This document shows, in pieces, positions 41,634 through 49,908 of a stretch of DNA of 64,000 bases. Within the stretch, counting starts at the first letter, position 1; every line of letters begins with the position of its first letter. Position numbers and translations under genes: made by a program. Origin of the DNA: an uncultured Planctomycetota bacterium. Its GTDB lineage: Bacteria; Planctomycetota; Phycisphaerae; SM23-33. Location: NCBI GenBank assembly GCA_903892515.1, contig CAITIS010000079.1, forward strand, positions 62,001-126,000. Reading direction: 5' to 3'. The notes below the pieces were generated by a model that was given only the letters and a program-made list of their open reading frames with translations, searched no databases and was not told where the DNA came from.

Positions 41634-42767
41634 ATGGCCTCGCCGCTGGAGTATTTCGACGACATGATCGGGCACTGCCTGACCTACGCGCAGTCGGCCC
41701 ATGCCGCCGGCAAGCCTATCGTGGGCATCCTGTGCGAATTCACGCCGCGGGAGCTTATTCTGGCGGCCGGGGGCGTGCCGGTGTGCCTGTGCGGCGGCGA
41801 TGGAGACTTGATCCCGCCGGCCCATCGCGACCTGCCGGCCAATCTCTGCCCGCTGATCAAGTCCACCTACGGATACCACGTCACGGGCGAGAATCCGTTT
41901 CTCGAACTGGCCGACTTGGTAGTGGGCGAGACCACCTGCGACGGCAAAAAGAAGATGTACGAGCTCATGGCCCGGCGGAGGCCCATGTACGTGTTGGAAT
42001 TGCCGCAGAAGCCCGACGACGCCCACGCCTATCAGCACTGGCTGGACGAACTGCACAAGTTCCGCCGCGAACTGAGCCGCCGCTTTGGCCGGCGCATCGG
42101 CGATGACGACGTGCGGCAGGCGATCGCGCTGATGAACCGCGAGCGGGCGCTGCGTCGGGGCCTGGCTGAACTCATGGCCGACGACCAGCCGCCGCTGACA
42201 GGCCGGCAACTGCTGCGTCTCAAGAGCAGCATCTCGGGCAACCCCGCTGATCTTGCCCAGTACGAATTGGCCCTGGCCCAACTGCCGAAGCGTCCGCAAC
42301 GGCAGCCGGGCAAGCACACCCGCGTGCTGCTGACGGGCGTGCCCGTGGTGCACGGGGCTGAGCGCGTGGTGGACATCATCGAAGACGCCCGCGGGCTGGT
42401 CGTGTGCATGGAGAACTGCACCGGCCTCAAGCCGCTGCTGGAGGACGTGGACGAGGGGCTCGACCCGATGGAGGCGCTGGCGAGCAAGTACTTTCACCTG
42501 CCCTGCTCGGTGATGACGCCCAACCGCCGACGGCTGGAGAGCCTGGTGGATCTCACGCGGAAATATCGGCCCGACTGCGTGATCGAGCTGGTCTGGCAAG
42601 CCTGCCTGACGTATAGCGTCGAGGCCAACGCCACGCGGAGGTTCGTGGAAGAGGAACTCTCGCTGCCGTACCTGATGATCGAGACAGACTACTCACCCTC
42701 GGACTCAGCCAGGATCGCCCTGCGCGTCGAGGCGCTGTTCGAAACCGTGGCGGGCAGGAAAGCCTGA
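41634..42767 (+). CDS. 2-hydroxyacyl-CoA dehydratase D-type / double-cubane-cluster protein
   Basis: 377 residues, normal for the HgdB/double-cubane family. Conserved cysteines are seen at 34 (GILCEFTPRE), 72 (NLCPLIKS) and 102 (TTCDGKK), and later in MENCTG, LPCSVM and WQACLTYS, consistent with one or two cubane Fe-S clusters. Family members either dehydrate 2-hydroxyacyl-CoA with a partner subunit or, as DCCP, reduce small molecules, always with an ATP-dependent activator. Neither the partner nor the activator is in this window. It is divergent from the SGNH gene. An anaerobic habitat is suggested. Confidence 0.85.
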   Translation: MASPLEYFDDMIGHCLTYAQSAHAAGKPIVGILCEFTPRELILAAGGVPVCLCGGDGDLIPPAHRDLPANLCPLIKSTYGYHVTGENPFLELADLVVGETTCDGKKKMYELMARRRPMYVLELPQKPDDAHAYQHWLDELHKFRRELSRRFGRRIGDDDVRQAIALMNRERALRRGLAELMADDQPPLTGRQLLRLKSSISGNPADLAQYELALAQLPKRPQRQPGKHTRVLLTGVPVVHGAERVVDIIEDARGLVVCMENCTGLKPLLEDVDEGLDPMEALASKYFHLPCSVMTPNRRRLESLVDLTRKYRPDCVIELVWQACLTYSVEANATRRFVEEELSLPYLMIETDYSPSDSARIALRVEALFETVAGRKA

Positions 42768-42789
42768 CGGCCGGCAGCGGCCCAACTCC

Positions 42790-42806
42790 ACAGCCGAGGG
42801 CGGCTG
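42790..42806. repeat. ACAGCCGAGGGCGGCTG palindrome
   Basis: One copy of the main palindrome family in the gap between the convergent dehydratase and ABC ATPase genes. Confidence 0.75.
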
Positions 42807-42836
42807 GGCCACGTGTCCAGCCAGTTCGGAACCGCT

Positions 42837-43640
42837 CTACGCCTCGGCCCGCACGATTCTCGGCCAGAACCGGCCATAGGACTCGTGCACTTCCACCGGC
42901 AGGCCGAAGGCGGCGCTCAGCACCGGCCCGGTCAGCACGTCGGCCTTGGGGCCCTGCGCCAGCACTTCTCCGGCCCGGAGCACCAGCACGTGCGTAAAGG
43001 CCGGCGGAATCTCCTCGATGTGATGCGTGACCAGGATGAGATTCGCCTGGCCATTCTGCCGCGCCAGCGAATCGACCCGCTCCAGCAAGGCTTCGCGCGA
43101 GGGCAAGTCCAGCCCTGCACACGCCTCATCCAGGATCAGCAGTTCGGGCTTAGGCATCAGCGCGCGGGCGATCAGCACCCGCTGCTGCTCGCCCAGCGAC
43201 AGCACGCCAAAAGGCGTGTCGGCCTGGGCGGCACAGCCCAGGTCGGTCATAAGTTTCCTGGCGCGGCGAACCTGGGTCGCGGCTGGGCGATCAAACAGCC
43301 CTGCCGAGGCGTACAGGCCCGACAGCACGATTTGCAGCGCGGGCTGCTCTTTGCGGATCATCGCCTGCAGCGATGCGCTCACCCAGCCAATGTGCCGCCG
43401 AAGCTGGCGCAGGTCCACCTGGCCAAAGCTGGCGTCCAGGGCCGACACGCTGCCACTGTTAGGCCAAAGGTAACCTACCGCGATCTGCAGCAGCGTGGTC
43501 TTGCCCGACCCGTTGGCGCCGATGACGGCCCAGTGCTCGCCGCAGCCGACGCGCCAACTGACCTTCCGCAGAATCGCCCGACCATTGCGCAGAAAATCCA
43601 CATCGGCAAGGGCGATGCGGCTAGATGGTTGTGAACTCAT
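42837..43640 (-). CDS. Stand-alone ABC transporter ATP-binding protein
   Basis: 267 residues. VIGANGSGKTTLLQ is Walker A, VLSLGEQQRVLIARAL the signature, PELLILDEACAGLD Walker B, and LVTHHIEEIP the switch His. There is no membrane partner nearby. The overall pattern (HIGWVSASLQ, HHIEEIPPAFTHVLVL) resembles YlmA/ModF-like ATPases, which are often orphan and linked to molybdate or unknown roles. No ribosome site is outstanding. Confidence 0.93.
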   Translation of the reverse strand: MSSQPSSRIALADVDFLRNGRAILRKVSWRVGCGEHWAVIGANGSGKTTLLQIAVGYLWPNSGSVSALDASFGQVDLRQLRRHIGWVSASLQAMIRKEQPALQIVLSGLYASAGLFDRPAATQVRRARKLMTDLGCAAQADTPFGVLSLGEQQRVLIARALMPKPELLILDEACAGLDLPSREALLERVDSLARQNGQANLILVTHHIEEIPPAFTHVLVLRAGEVLAQGPKADVLTGPVLSAAFGLPVEVHESYGRFWPRIVRAEA

Positions 43641-43758
43641 TCCGCTACCGTATCATTTGGGCATCGACCGATCAAGCCGGGGCAAGGCAGCGGGTTGTAG
43701 GGCAGCCCCGGCCGCGTATCATGGGGCGCCGTTGATTTCGACGGCGAAAGGAACGAAC

Positions 43759-44724
43759 ATGGACTACGTAAACCTGGGCAGCACGGGCGTGAAGGTGTCG
43801 CGAATTTGCTTTGGGACGATGTCCTTTGGCGGCGACGCCGACGAGGCCACCAGCCACCAACTCTTCGACCGCTGCCGCCAGGCGGGCGTGAACTTCTTCG
43901 ATTGCGCCAACGTCTACGCCAAGGGCAAGAGCGAAGAGATCCTTGGCCGGCTGATCCGCTCCTGTCGCGACGAACTGGTCATTACCAGCAAGGTGGCCAT
44001 GCCCGTCGGCGACGATGCGAAGAATCGCGGCCTGTCGCGGCGGCATATCTTTCAGCAAATCGAATGCTCGCTGCGGAGGCTGGGGACCGACCGGCTGGAC
44101 GTCTACTTCTGCCACCACCACGATCTGAACACGCCCGTTGATGAAACTCTCGCGGCCATGGACGTGCTGATCCGCCAGGGCAAGGTGCTGTACCTGGGCG
44201 TGAGCAATTGGATGGCCGGCGAGATCGCTTACGCGCTGGGTTTGGCCCAGATGGCGAAGTTGCCGATCATCCGCGTGCTCCAGCCCATGTACAACCTGAC
44301 CAAGCGAACGGCCGAGGTGGAGATCCTGCCGCTGGCGCAGCGTCACGGCCTGGGCGTCATTTGCTACAGCCCGCTGGGCGGCGGCCTGCTGACGGGCAAG
44401 TATGTTCAGCAGTCGCCCGCCAACGCGCGGCTGATCGCCAACAAGATGTACACGCAGCGGTACGCCGAGGCCGGGCATCACGAGACGGCCGGACGCTTCT
44501 GCGACTACGCCAGGCAGGCCGGCGTGCACCCCGCCACGCTGGCAGTGGCCTGGATCATGGCCAACCCCGCCATTACGGCCCCGATCCTGGGGGCGCGAAA
44601 TCTCGAACAACTGGCGCCCTCGCTGGCAGCGGCCGACTACAAGATGAGCCCAGAGCAGTGGCGCGAAATCGCTGCCCTGACTCCCCCGCCGCCGGTAGCA
44701 ACCGGCCGCGATGAGGAGCGGTGA
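43759..44724 (+). CDS. Aldo/keto reductase
   Basis: 321 residues. The catalytic tetrad is visible: D48 and Y53 in FFDCANVYAKGKSEE, K78 in VITSKVAM, and His in YFCHHHD. GVSNWMAGEI and VICYSPLGGGLLTGKY follow as in the AKR family related to YajO/voltage-channel beta subunits. It reduces aldehydes or ketones with NADPH. AAAGGAA six bases upstream of the ATG sets the start. The inverted-repeat-bounded cassette starts only 11 bases after its stop codon. Confidence 0.94.
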   Translation: MDYVNLGSTGVKVSRICFGTMSFGGDADEATSHQLFDRCRQAGVNFFDCANVYAKGKSEEILGRLIRSCRDELVITSKVAMPVGDDAKNRGLSRRHIFQQIECSLRRLGTDRLDVYFCHHHDLNTPVDETLAAMDVLIRQGKVLYLGVSNWMAGEIAYALGLAQMAKLPIIRVLQPMYNLTKRTAEVEILPLAQRHGLGVICYSPLGGGLLTGKYVQQSPANARLIANKMYTQRYAEAGHHETAGRFCDYARQAGVHPATLAVAWIMANPAITAPILGARNLEQLAPSLAAADYKMSPEQWREIAALTPPPPVATGRDEER

Positions 44725-44735
44725 GGCTGGGACGC

Positions 44736-45305
44736 GGGAATCGGGAAGCCGGAATCAGGAATCCGGGAAAGGCGCCCCGGCAGCAAGTCGTAATGTTGAT
44801 GCGAGCGCAGCGGCTGATGGGCAGCCCGCTGGTACACGGGGAGAGGACTATGGCGCAGACGCAGGTGTTTGGTTTTGAGAACCTTGAGGCTTACCAGGCG
44901 GCCCGGGCGTTCCGCAACAAGGTGTATGCGATGTGCCGGCAACTTCCGGACGAAGAAAAATACGGCGCTGCCAGCCAGATGAGACGTGCGTCTTTATCGA
45001 TCACGAGTAATATCGCTGAAGGGTACGCTCGATACACTTGGCAGGACACCACGCGATTCTTTCACGTGGCGCGCGGTTCGGTAGCAGAGTTGGTGGATCA
45101 ACTTGGCCTGTGCCTCGATATGGCGTACCTGAGTGAGAGCACGGTCGAAGAATTGCGTCGAGATGCAGTGAAGGTAGCCCAACTGATTAACGGGTATATT
45201 CGCTATCTCCAGGCCAGAAAGGGCCGTGGACCCAAGGATTAGTGATTCCCGGTTGCCGGGTTCCGGGGCCGAAATGGCCTTCCCGGATTCCGGCTTCCCG
45301 ATTCC
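44736..45305. mobile_element. Inverted-repeat-bounded cassette carrying a four-helix-bundle gene
   Basis: The 20-base word GGAATCGGGAAGCCGGAATC (44737-44756) is repeated exactly in reverse complement at 45286-45305, with further GGGAATC words outside and CGGGAA-GGC words inside both arms. The only gene within is the four-helix-bundle protein. The cassette lies between the aldo/keto reductase stop and the nadC start, 17 bases before the latter. No target-site duplication is evident. Confidence 0.6.
44850..45242 (+). CDS. Four helix bundle protein (S23 / 23S rRNA intervening-sequence family)
   Basis: 130 residues. FENLEAYQAARAFRNKVYAMCRQLP, MRRASLSITSNIAEGYARYTWQD and FFHVARGSVAELVDQLGLCLDMAYL match the S23/IVP family, including the nearly invariant S-I-x-x-N-I-A-E-G. 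Founding members are encoded in insertions within 23S rRNA genes; relatives include the accessory protein of diversity-generating retroelements. This one is free-standing and lies between inverted repeats. GAGAGGA just before ATG 44850 fixes the start; the frame to 44721 runs through the repeat. Function is unknown, nucleic-acid binding being likely. Confidence 0.88.
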   Translation: MAQTQVFGFENLEAYQAARAFRNKVYAMCRQLPDEEKYGAASQMRRASLSITSNIAEGYARYTWQDTTRFFHVARGSVAELVDQLGLCLDMAYLSESTVEELRRDAVKVAQLINGYIRYLQARKGRGPKD

Positions 45306-45322
45306 GGATTCCGAGACCAGCT

Positions 45323-46219
45323 ATGCCAATACGACCCAACCAACGTGAGCGTGACAATCTCTGGAAGATCCTCGAACTGGCGCGCGACGAGGACTTTGGC
45401 AGTGGTGACATCACCAGCGCCATCTTGCCGCCGAGCCTGCAGGCCACCGCCCAGTTCGTCGCCCGCCAGCCCATGGTCGTGTGCGGCATCGCCCTGCTCG
45501 AGGCCATCGCCTCCAAGTACGAAGGCGGCATCCAGACGAAGGTGCTGATCGAAGAGGGCCAGGAAGCACCGGCCGGGGCCGTGCTGGCCGAGTGGTCCGG
45601 CCCGGCGGAGGCGGTCCTGGCGGCCGAACGCGTGGCGCTGAATTTCCTCCAGCGGCTCTCGGGCGTGGCCACCACCACCCGCGAATACGTCAAGGCCGTC
45701 GAGGGCACTGGCGCCGCCATCTACGACACGCGCAAGACCACCCCCGGCTGGCGCGAACTGGAGAAGTACGCCGTCCGCGTGGGTGGCGGCAAGAACCACC
45801 GCAAGGGCCTGTACGACGCCGTGCTCATCAAGGACAACCACTTGGCCATCCTGGCCATGTCCGACCAGGACCCCTTCCACACCGCCGCCGATGAGCTCGA
45901 ACGCCTGCGGCCGTACCTGCCCGAGGGATCGTTTATCGAGCTGGAAGTTGACACGCTGGAGCAGTTCGCTCGGGCCCTGGAAATGACGGTGGATATCATC
46001 CTGCTGGACAACATGGGCATCGAGCAGCTTCGCTCGGCCGTGGGCATGCGTGAGCAAGCCCGGGCCCGCGGGCGAATCGATCTGGAGGCCTCGGGCGGCA
46101 TCACGCTGAAGAACGTCCGGGCCGTGGCCGAAACGGGCGTGGAAAGAATCTCCATCGGCGCCCTGACCCACTCGGCCGGCTCGGTCGATATCGCGCTGGA
46201 CATCAACGTCAAGGCGTGA
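45323..46219 (+). CDS. nadC: Carboxylating nicotinate-nucleotide diphosphorylase (quinolinate phosphoribosyltransferase)
   Basis: 298 residues, normal length. It converts quinolinate and PRPP to nicotinate mononucleotide in NAD synthesis. ARDEDFGSGDITS, LNFLQRLSGVATTT, YDTRKTTPGWRELEKYAVRVGGGKNHR and DAVLIKDNHLAIL are the family blocks, with EVDTLEQ and IDLEASGGITLKN for the PRPP site. The ATG at 45323 has only a weak GAGACC upstream, and the inverted repeat of the neighbouring cassette ends 17 bases before it, so the native leader may have been replaced. nadA and nadB are not in the window. Confidence 0.95.
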   Translation: MPIRPNQRERDNLWKILELARDEDFGSGDITSAILPPSLQATAQFVARQPMVVCGIALLEAIASKYEGGIQTKVLIEEGQEAPAGAVLAEWSGPAEAVLAAERVALNFLQRLSGVATTTREYVKAVEGTGAAIYDTRKTTPGWRELEKYAVRVGGGKNHRKGLYDAVLIKDNHLAILAMSDQDPFHTAADELERLRPYLPEGSFIELEVDTLEQFARALEMTVDIILLDNMGIEQLRSAVGMREQARARGRIDLEASGGITLKNVRAVAETGVERISIGALTHSAGSVDIALDINVKA

Positions 46220-46245
46220 AAGCAGGAGATCTGCTTTCTCCTCTT
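46218..46245 (+). terminator. Intrinsic terminator overlapping the nadC stop codon
   Basis: GAAAGCAG (46218-46225) pairs with CTGCTTTC (46231-46238) and TCCTCTT follows; the stem begins inside the TGA. Confidence 0.7.
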
Positions 46246-46294
46246 ACGCGAACTGAATGTGGTGAGCCGGTCATGCCCACCAACTGCCCGCCAA

Positions 46295-46475
46295 CCACAT
46301 GTGACAGGCCCCCAAAGCCACTATGTAACAGGCCACGAAGCCACCATGTGACAGGCCCGAAGGGGCGACACCTGTTCCAAACGTGTCGCCCCGTTGGGGC
46401 TTTGTCGGCTTGAGCTGCTTACCGGGGGCTCACGCCCCCGGCTACAATCGTTCCGCCCCGTTGGGGCTCAGCGTT
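46295..46475. repeat. 23-bp tandem triplet followed by palindromic modules
   Basis: CCACnATGTrACAGGCC-type units start at 46295, 46318 and 46341 with a 23-base period. From 46355 follow AAGGGGCGACA/TGTCGCCCC and CCGGGGGCTCACGCCCCCGG hairpins of the kind found inside the element at 39933-40190. These fill the 324-bp gap after nadC. Confidence 0.75.
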
Positions 46476-46543
46476 TGCGGGTGGAAAGTCTCCGCACTCT
46501 ACCAATGCGCAAGGTGCTACCAGCCCGCTACACCGTTAGGCCG

Positions 46544-48391
46544 CTACTGCGTCTTGGCCGTCGGCTGGGTTGCCGGCGCTTCGGCGCCCGGCGGGGCCGG
46601 GAAGGCGGCGGCGAAGTTCAGGTTCTCCTGGCCGCACTCGTCCTGCATCGCCTCGGCGATGTATGGGTAGATCTTCTGCTGCTGCGCGGTCGACAGCAGT
46701 GAGTACAGGTGTGCCTTATCCAGCGTCGGAATCCGCAGTCCCACCGCCTCAGGCCGGATGAACAGCGTGATGAGGAAATAGCCTTCCTGGTCTTCGTACG
46801 GCGCCAGCGTGTAGCGCAGCGTCTTGCCCGTGTCGCCGGCGAAGATCTTGTACACTCGCTGGGAAAACTCGCGATACCGGGCAAAGTCGGCCTGGTTGCC
46901 CTGCAGCAAGGCCTTGTACGTCCGCACCAGCGAGCCGTACGTGAACGCCTTGGTCATCTCGGGCGTGGGCGTGCCGTGCTCGTTGATCTTCTCCCGCACG
47001 AAGCCGTACAGGTCCTGTTTGTAGATGTCCTCCTTGGGGTGGTATAGCCTCATGAGTTCATCGAAGTAGTGGGCCGCTAGTTCCTCGCGCCCGCCGATGA
47101 AGAGCTGGCAGATCGCCGTGGACAGAAAGTTGATGTGCGCGTCGTACAGGTAGTTCTTGGGGTCGCGCAGGTTCGTGTTGCCGGCCAGGTGCTCGCCGGC
47201 CTTGATGTATTCCCGGTGAGCGGCTTCGATGAAGCGCCAATCCGGGCCCCAGTCCATGGAAACCTGCTGCGGATCGTCAGGCCGAGGGGCGGTGTAAAGC
47301 TGGCCCGTCGCGCACAGCGTCTTGAGCGGCGTCAGCACGTTGCGCTCGGTGTTCAGCGCGTCGGTGTCGGCAATGGCCACGTGGGTGCGTTTCAGGCCCA
47401 TGGTCGCCCAGTAGATCGCGTGGGCCGAAGCGCTGCGCCAGTCCATCGGCCCGTAGTATTCCATCAGGTACAGCATCCACTCCGGGTCGAGCTTCATGTC
47501 GCGCAACAGCGCAGTCCGTCGGGTGAACGCCAGCACCTTGGCCCGCGGGGCCGCATAGTCCGGCGAACGCATCAGGTTGCGAATCTTGGTCTGTTCTTCG
47601 TCGAGCTTTGCGTTCTTGTCCCGCGGCGGCTGGAAACTTCCCACCAGCGGGTCGTCGCTGTAACGGTTGTATGCGTACACGAACTCGTCGTCGGGCTTGA
47701 GCTTGACCTCTTCCAGGCGGGCCAGAAAGTCTGCCACCTGCGGGTCGGCGCGCAGCTTTTCGACGGTATCGGGCGCTTCGGCGATAGGCCGGAAGTGCGC
47801 AGTGGGGTCTTCGTCGCTGGCCACCGAAGGCGGCGCGCCGAGCAGGTTGTCCATCTGCCGCGCGACCATGAACTTGTAGTAGGCGTGGAAGTCGTCGTTA
47901 TACCGGCCGATCTTGTCGGCGTACGTCCAGGAGAGCTGGCGGTATATGACGATGTCGTCAGGGTTGTACAGCAGGCCCTTGTCGCGCAGCAGCTTGATGC
48001 CGTTTTCCACCCACATCCAGCGTTCTTCGGGCGTGCGGGTCATGATGGAAATATTCCAGGCCATGTCCCAGCCGTGATAGCTCCACACGCCGCCGAAGTG
48101 CGGCATCAACTCGCAGATGAGGTCGCGCAGTTGCTTGGCGTCGTACAACTTGCCTTGGTCCTTGAGATCCTGCGAGCGAATCCACAGGTAGGAAATGAAA
48201 GGCGCCCGCAGCCCGCCTGGGGCGATCTGCAGCAACGCGGCCTTGGGTTCCAATGCGCCGGCGTTTCGGCTGGTGACGCTCAGGTCGAGCGTCTCCCGCT
48301 CAGCCTGGATGGGGCGCGCAAGCTGCCCGCCGACCAGCATGGCCGCCACGGCCACGGCCAGGAACACCACTTGCAGCAGACGCTCTCGCAT
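46544..48391 (-). CDS. Large membrane-anchored or exported protein of unknown function
   Basis: 615 residues. One N-terminal hydrophobic helix (LLQVVFLAVAVAAMLVGGQLA), then a long helical chain rich in Trp and Tyr (YLWIRSQDLKDQGKLYDAKQLRDLICELMPHFGGVWSYHGWDMAWN...). The helix pairs suggest a TPR-like solenoid, and the tail is Ala/Pro-rich. I do not recognise a family. Its ATG follows the ABC permease stop after two bases, so it belongs to the same operon and likely acts at the membrane with that transporter. Confidence 0.8.
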   Translation of the reverse strand: MRERLLQVVFLAVAVAAMLVGGQLARPIQAERETLDLSVTSRNAGALEPKAALLQIAPGGLRAPFISYLWIRSQDLKDQGKLYDAKQLRDLICELMPHFGGVWSYHGWDMAWNISIMTRTPEERWMWVENGIKLLRDKGLLYNPDDIVIYRQLSWTYADKIGRYNDDFHAYYKFMVARQMDNLLGAPPSVASDEDPTAHFRPIAEAPDTVEKLRADPQVADFLARLEEVKLKPDDEFVYAYNRYSDDPLVGSFQPPRDKNAKLDEEQTKIRNLMRSPDYAAPRAKVLAFTRRTALLRDMKLDPEWMLYLMEYYGPMDWRSASAHAIYWATMGLKRTHVAIADTDALNTERNVLTPLKTLCATGQLYTAPRPDDPQQVSMDWGPDWRFIEAAHREYIKAGEHLAGNTNLRDPKNYLYDAHINFLSTAICQLFIGGREELAAHYFDELMRLYHPKEDIYKQDLYGFVREKINEHGTPTPEMTKAFTYGSLVRTYKALLQGNQADFARYREFSQRVYKIFAGDTGKTLRYTLAPYEDQEGYFLITLFIRPEAVGLRIPTLDKAHLYSLLSTAQQQKIYPYIAEAMQDECGQENLNFAAAFPAPPGAEAPATQPTAKTQ

Positions 48392-48393
48392 GG

Positions 48394-49908
48394 CTACACC
48401 TGCACCCTTGCCAACTCGCGGCGATAAAAGATCACGCATCCCAGGGCCAGCGCCGCCCACGTCCGCAGCCCCAGGCCCAGGCCCAACTCACGCAGGACCG
48501 CACTGCCGGGCATGATCTCGCCATCGACCAGGCAGTCCACCGGCGAGTTACGGCCAAAGTCCGGCACGATCGCGCACAGCCCTGCGGCCAGGTAATGACT
48601 CACGAACAAGGTCGGCGTGACCACACTGTTGTACGCCATCTCGAAGTTGGTCGCTTCCTGGATAAACCCGTTCATAAAGCCGACGGCCAGCACCAGCAGG
48701 CACGTCAGGCAGGCCACGGGAAAGCTCAGGAAGGCGCCAAACAGGAAGCCGATGCCGGCCAGGAACATCATCCGCAGCAGCACAATGGCCGCCGCCCGCG
48801 CGATATTGCCTTCAAAGCTGCCCGAGCGGATCAGCAGCGTGACCTCGTCCATCTCAAACTTGACCGGCGTGTTCACGTCCAGGTCGGCGTTGAGGTACCA
48901 CAGGCTTACCTGGTTGTGCCGGACCGCATCGGGCGGCACCAGCACCGTGTTGACCGATTCGGTGGAATCGCTCTGCGGATACAGTGGCCTCGGGCCGGCG
49001 TCCTTGTCGTACACCACCCAGGAAGAGTGGAAGGTGCGGTTCTCGGGCGTCTTGCGCGGGTGAAGCTTGTACGTCAGGTACAGCGGCTCGTCGTACGACG
49101 GCGTGGGCACGTTCTCGAAGACAAAGTCCAGCTTGTCGCCCACGCGGACGAAGGTGACAGCCGAGTCGATTTCCTTGGTGACGTCGCCGGCGATCGCGGC
49201 GCGGACACGCTGGCGAGTCGCGGGATCGGCGAACGCCTCGTCGATTTCCTGCTGGCTAGGCTGCTCCTGCGGGCGATGTTCGTTGACGTTCCTGACGCGA
49301 AGTCCGCGTGCCAGCCGATCCTTGATGAGGTTGTCCATGCCCTTCTGCTGGTCCAGCTCATTCATGCGTTGATCGACCAAGGGCTTGATATCGATGGGCC
49401 TGGGTTTGAAGCGTAGGCGAGCGGTGAAGACCTCGCTCTCGACGGCCAGGCGGTCACGATCGAGCCAGTTCGCCGGCAGCAGCCCGGCGGCCCTACGCAA
49501 CTCGTCGCGCGTGGGTTGAGCCCGGAGATACTGGGCAAAACCGTAGATGGCGCCGAAGGACACCGCCAGCAGCAGCGCGTCGAGCATCACCAGGCCCGCC
49601 CATCGTCCCACGATGTACTGCCAGCGCGAAAGCGGCTTGGAGGCCACCAGGAAGATGTACTTCCGCTGCACGTCGCGGGTGATGACGCTGGTGGCCAGGA
49701 AGACCGTTACCAGTCCCAGCAGCAACTGTGCGGCCGAACCGCTGTAGGACAGGAAAGTCTGGATTCGCCCCTTGAGCGTGCCGTCGCCTTCCATGAACAT
49801 GGCCATAAGGATGACGCACGTGCCCAGCAGCATGAGGAACAGCAGCACGATCCTCGTGCGAAGGCACTCCAGGAAGGTCTCCCGCGCTACCGCCCACAGC
49901 CTACGCAT
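48394..49908 (-). CDS. ABC-2 type transporter permease with large extracytoplasmic insert
   Basis: 504 residues. Helices at the N-terminus (about 20-40, 58-80, 100-122) and four or more at the C-terminus (IVLLRMMFLAGIGFLFGAFLSFPVACLTCLLVLAVGFMNGF...) surround an insert of about 220 hydrophilic residues. VARETFLECLRTRIVLLFLMLLG and ITRDVQRKYIFLVASKPLSRWQYIVGRW are the ABC-2 permease blocks. AAGGA five bases upstream favours ATG 49908 over ATG 49914. It overlaps the ATPase stop by eight bases. The insert is unusual and may bind substrate or the SPFH proteins. Confidence 0.87.
   Translation of the reverse strand: MRRLWAVARETFLECLRTRIVLLFLMLLGTCVILMAMFMEGDGTLKGRIQTFLSYSGSAAQLLLGLVTVFLATSVITRDVQRKYIFLVASKPLSRWQYIVGRWAGLVMLDALLLAVSFGAIYGFAQYLRAQPTRDELRRAAGLLPANWLDRDRLAVESEVFTARLRFKPRPIDIKPLVDQRMNELDQQKGMDNLIKDRLARGLRVRNVNEHRPQEQPSQQEIDEAFADPATRQRVRAAIAGDVTKEIDSAVTFVRVGDKLDFVFENVPTPSYDEPLYLTYKLHPRKTPENRTFHSSWVVYDKDAGPRPLYPQSDSTESVNTVLVPPDAVRHNQVSLWYLNADLDVNTPVKFEMDEVTLLIRSGSFEGNIARAAAIVLLRMMFLAGIGFLFGAFLSFPVACLTCLLVLAVGFMNGFIQEATNFEMAYNSVVTPTLFVSHYLAAGLCAIVPDFGRNSPVDCLVDGEIMPGSAVLRELGLGLGLRTWAALALGCVIFYRRELARVQV

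Noticed and set aside
40695-42599. 634-residue minus-strand open frame
   Set aside because: Antisense to the dehydratase gene and out of frame with the SGNH hydrolase; no recognisable family.
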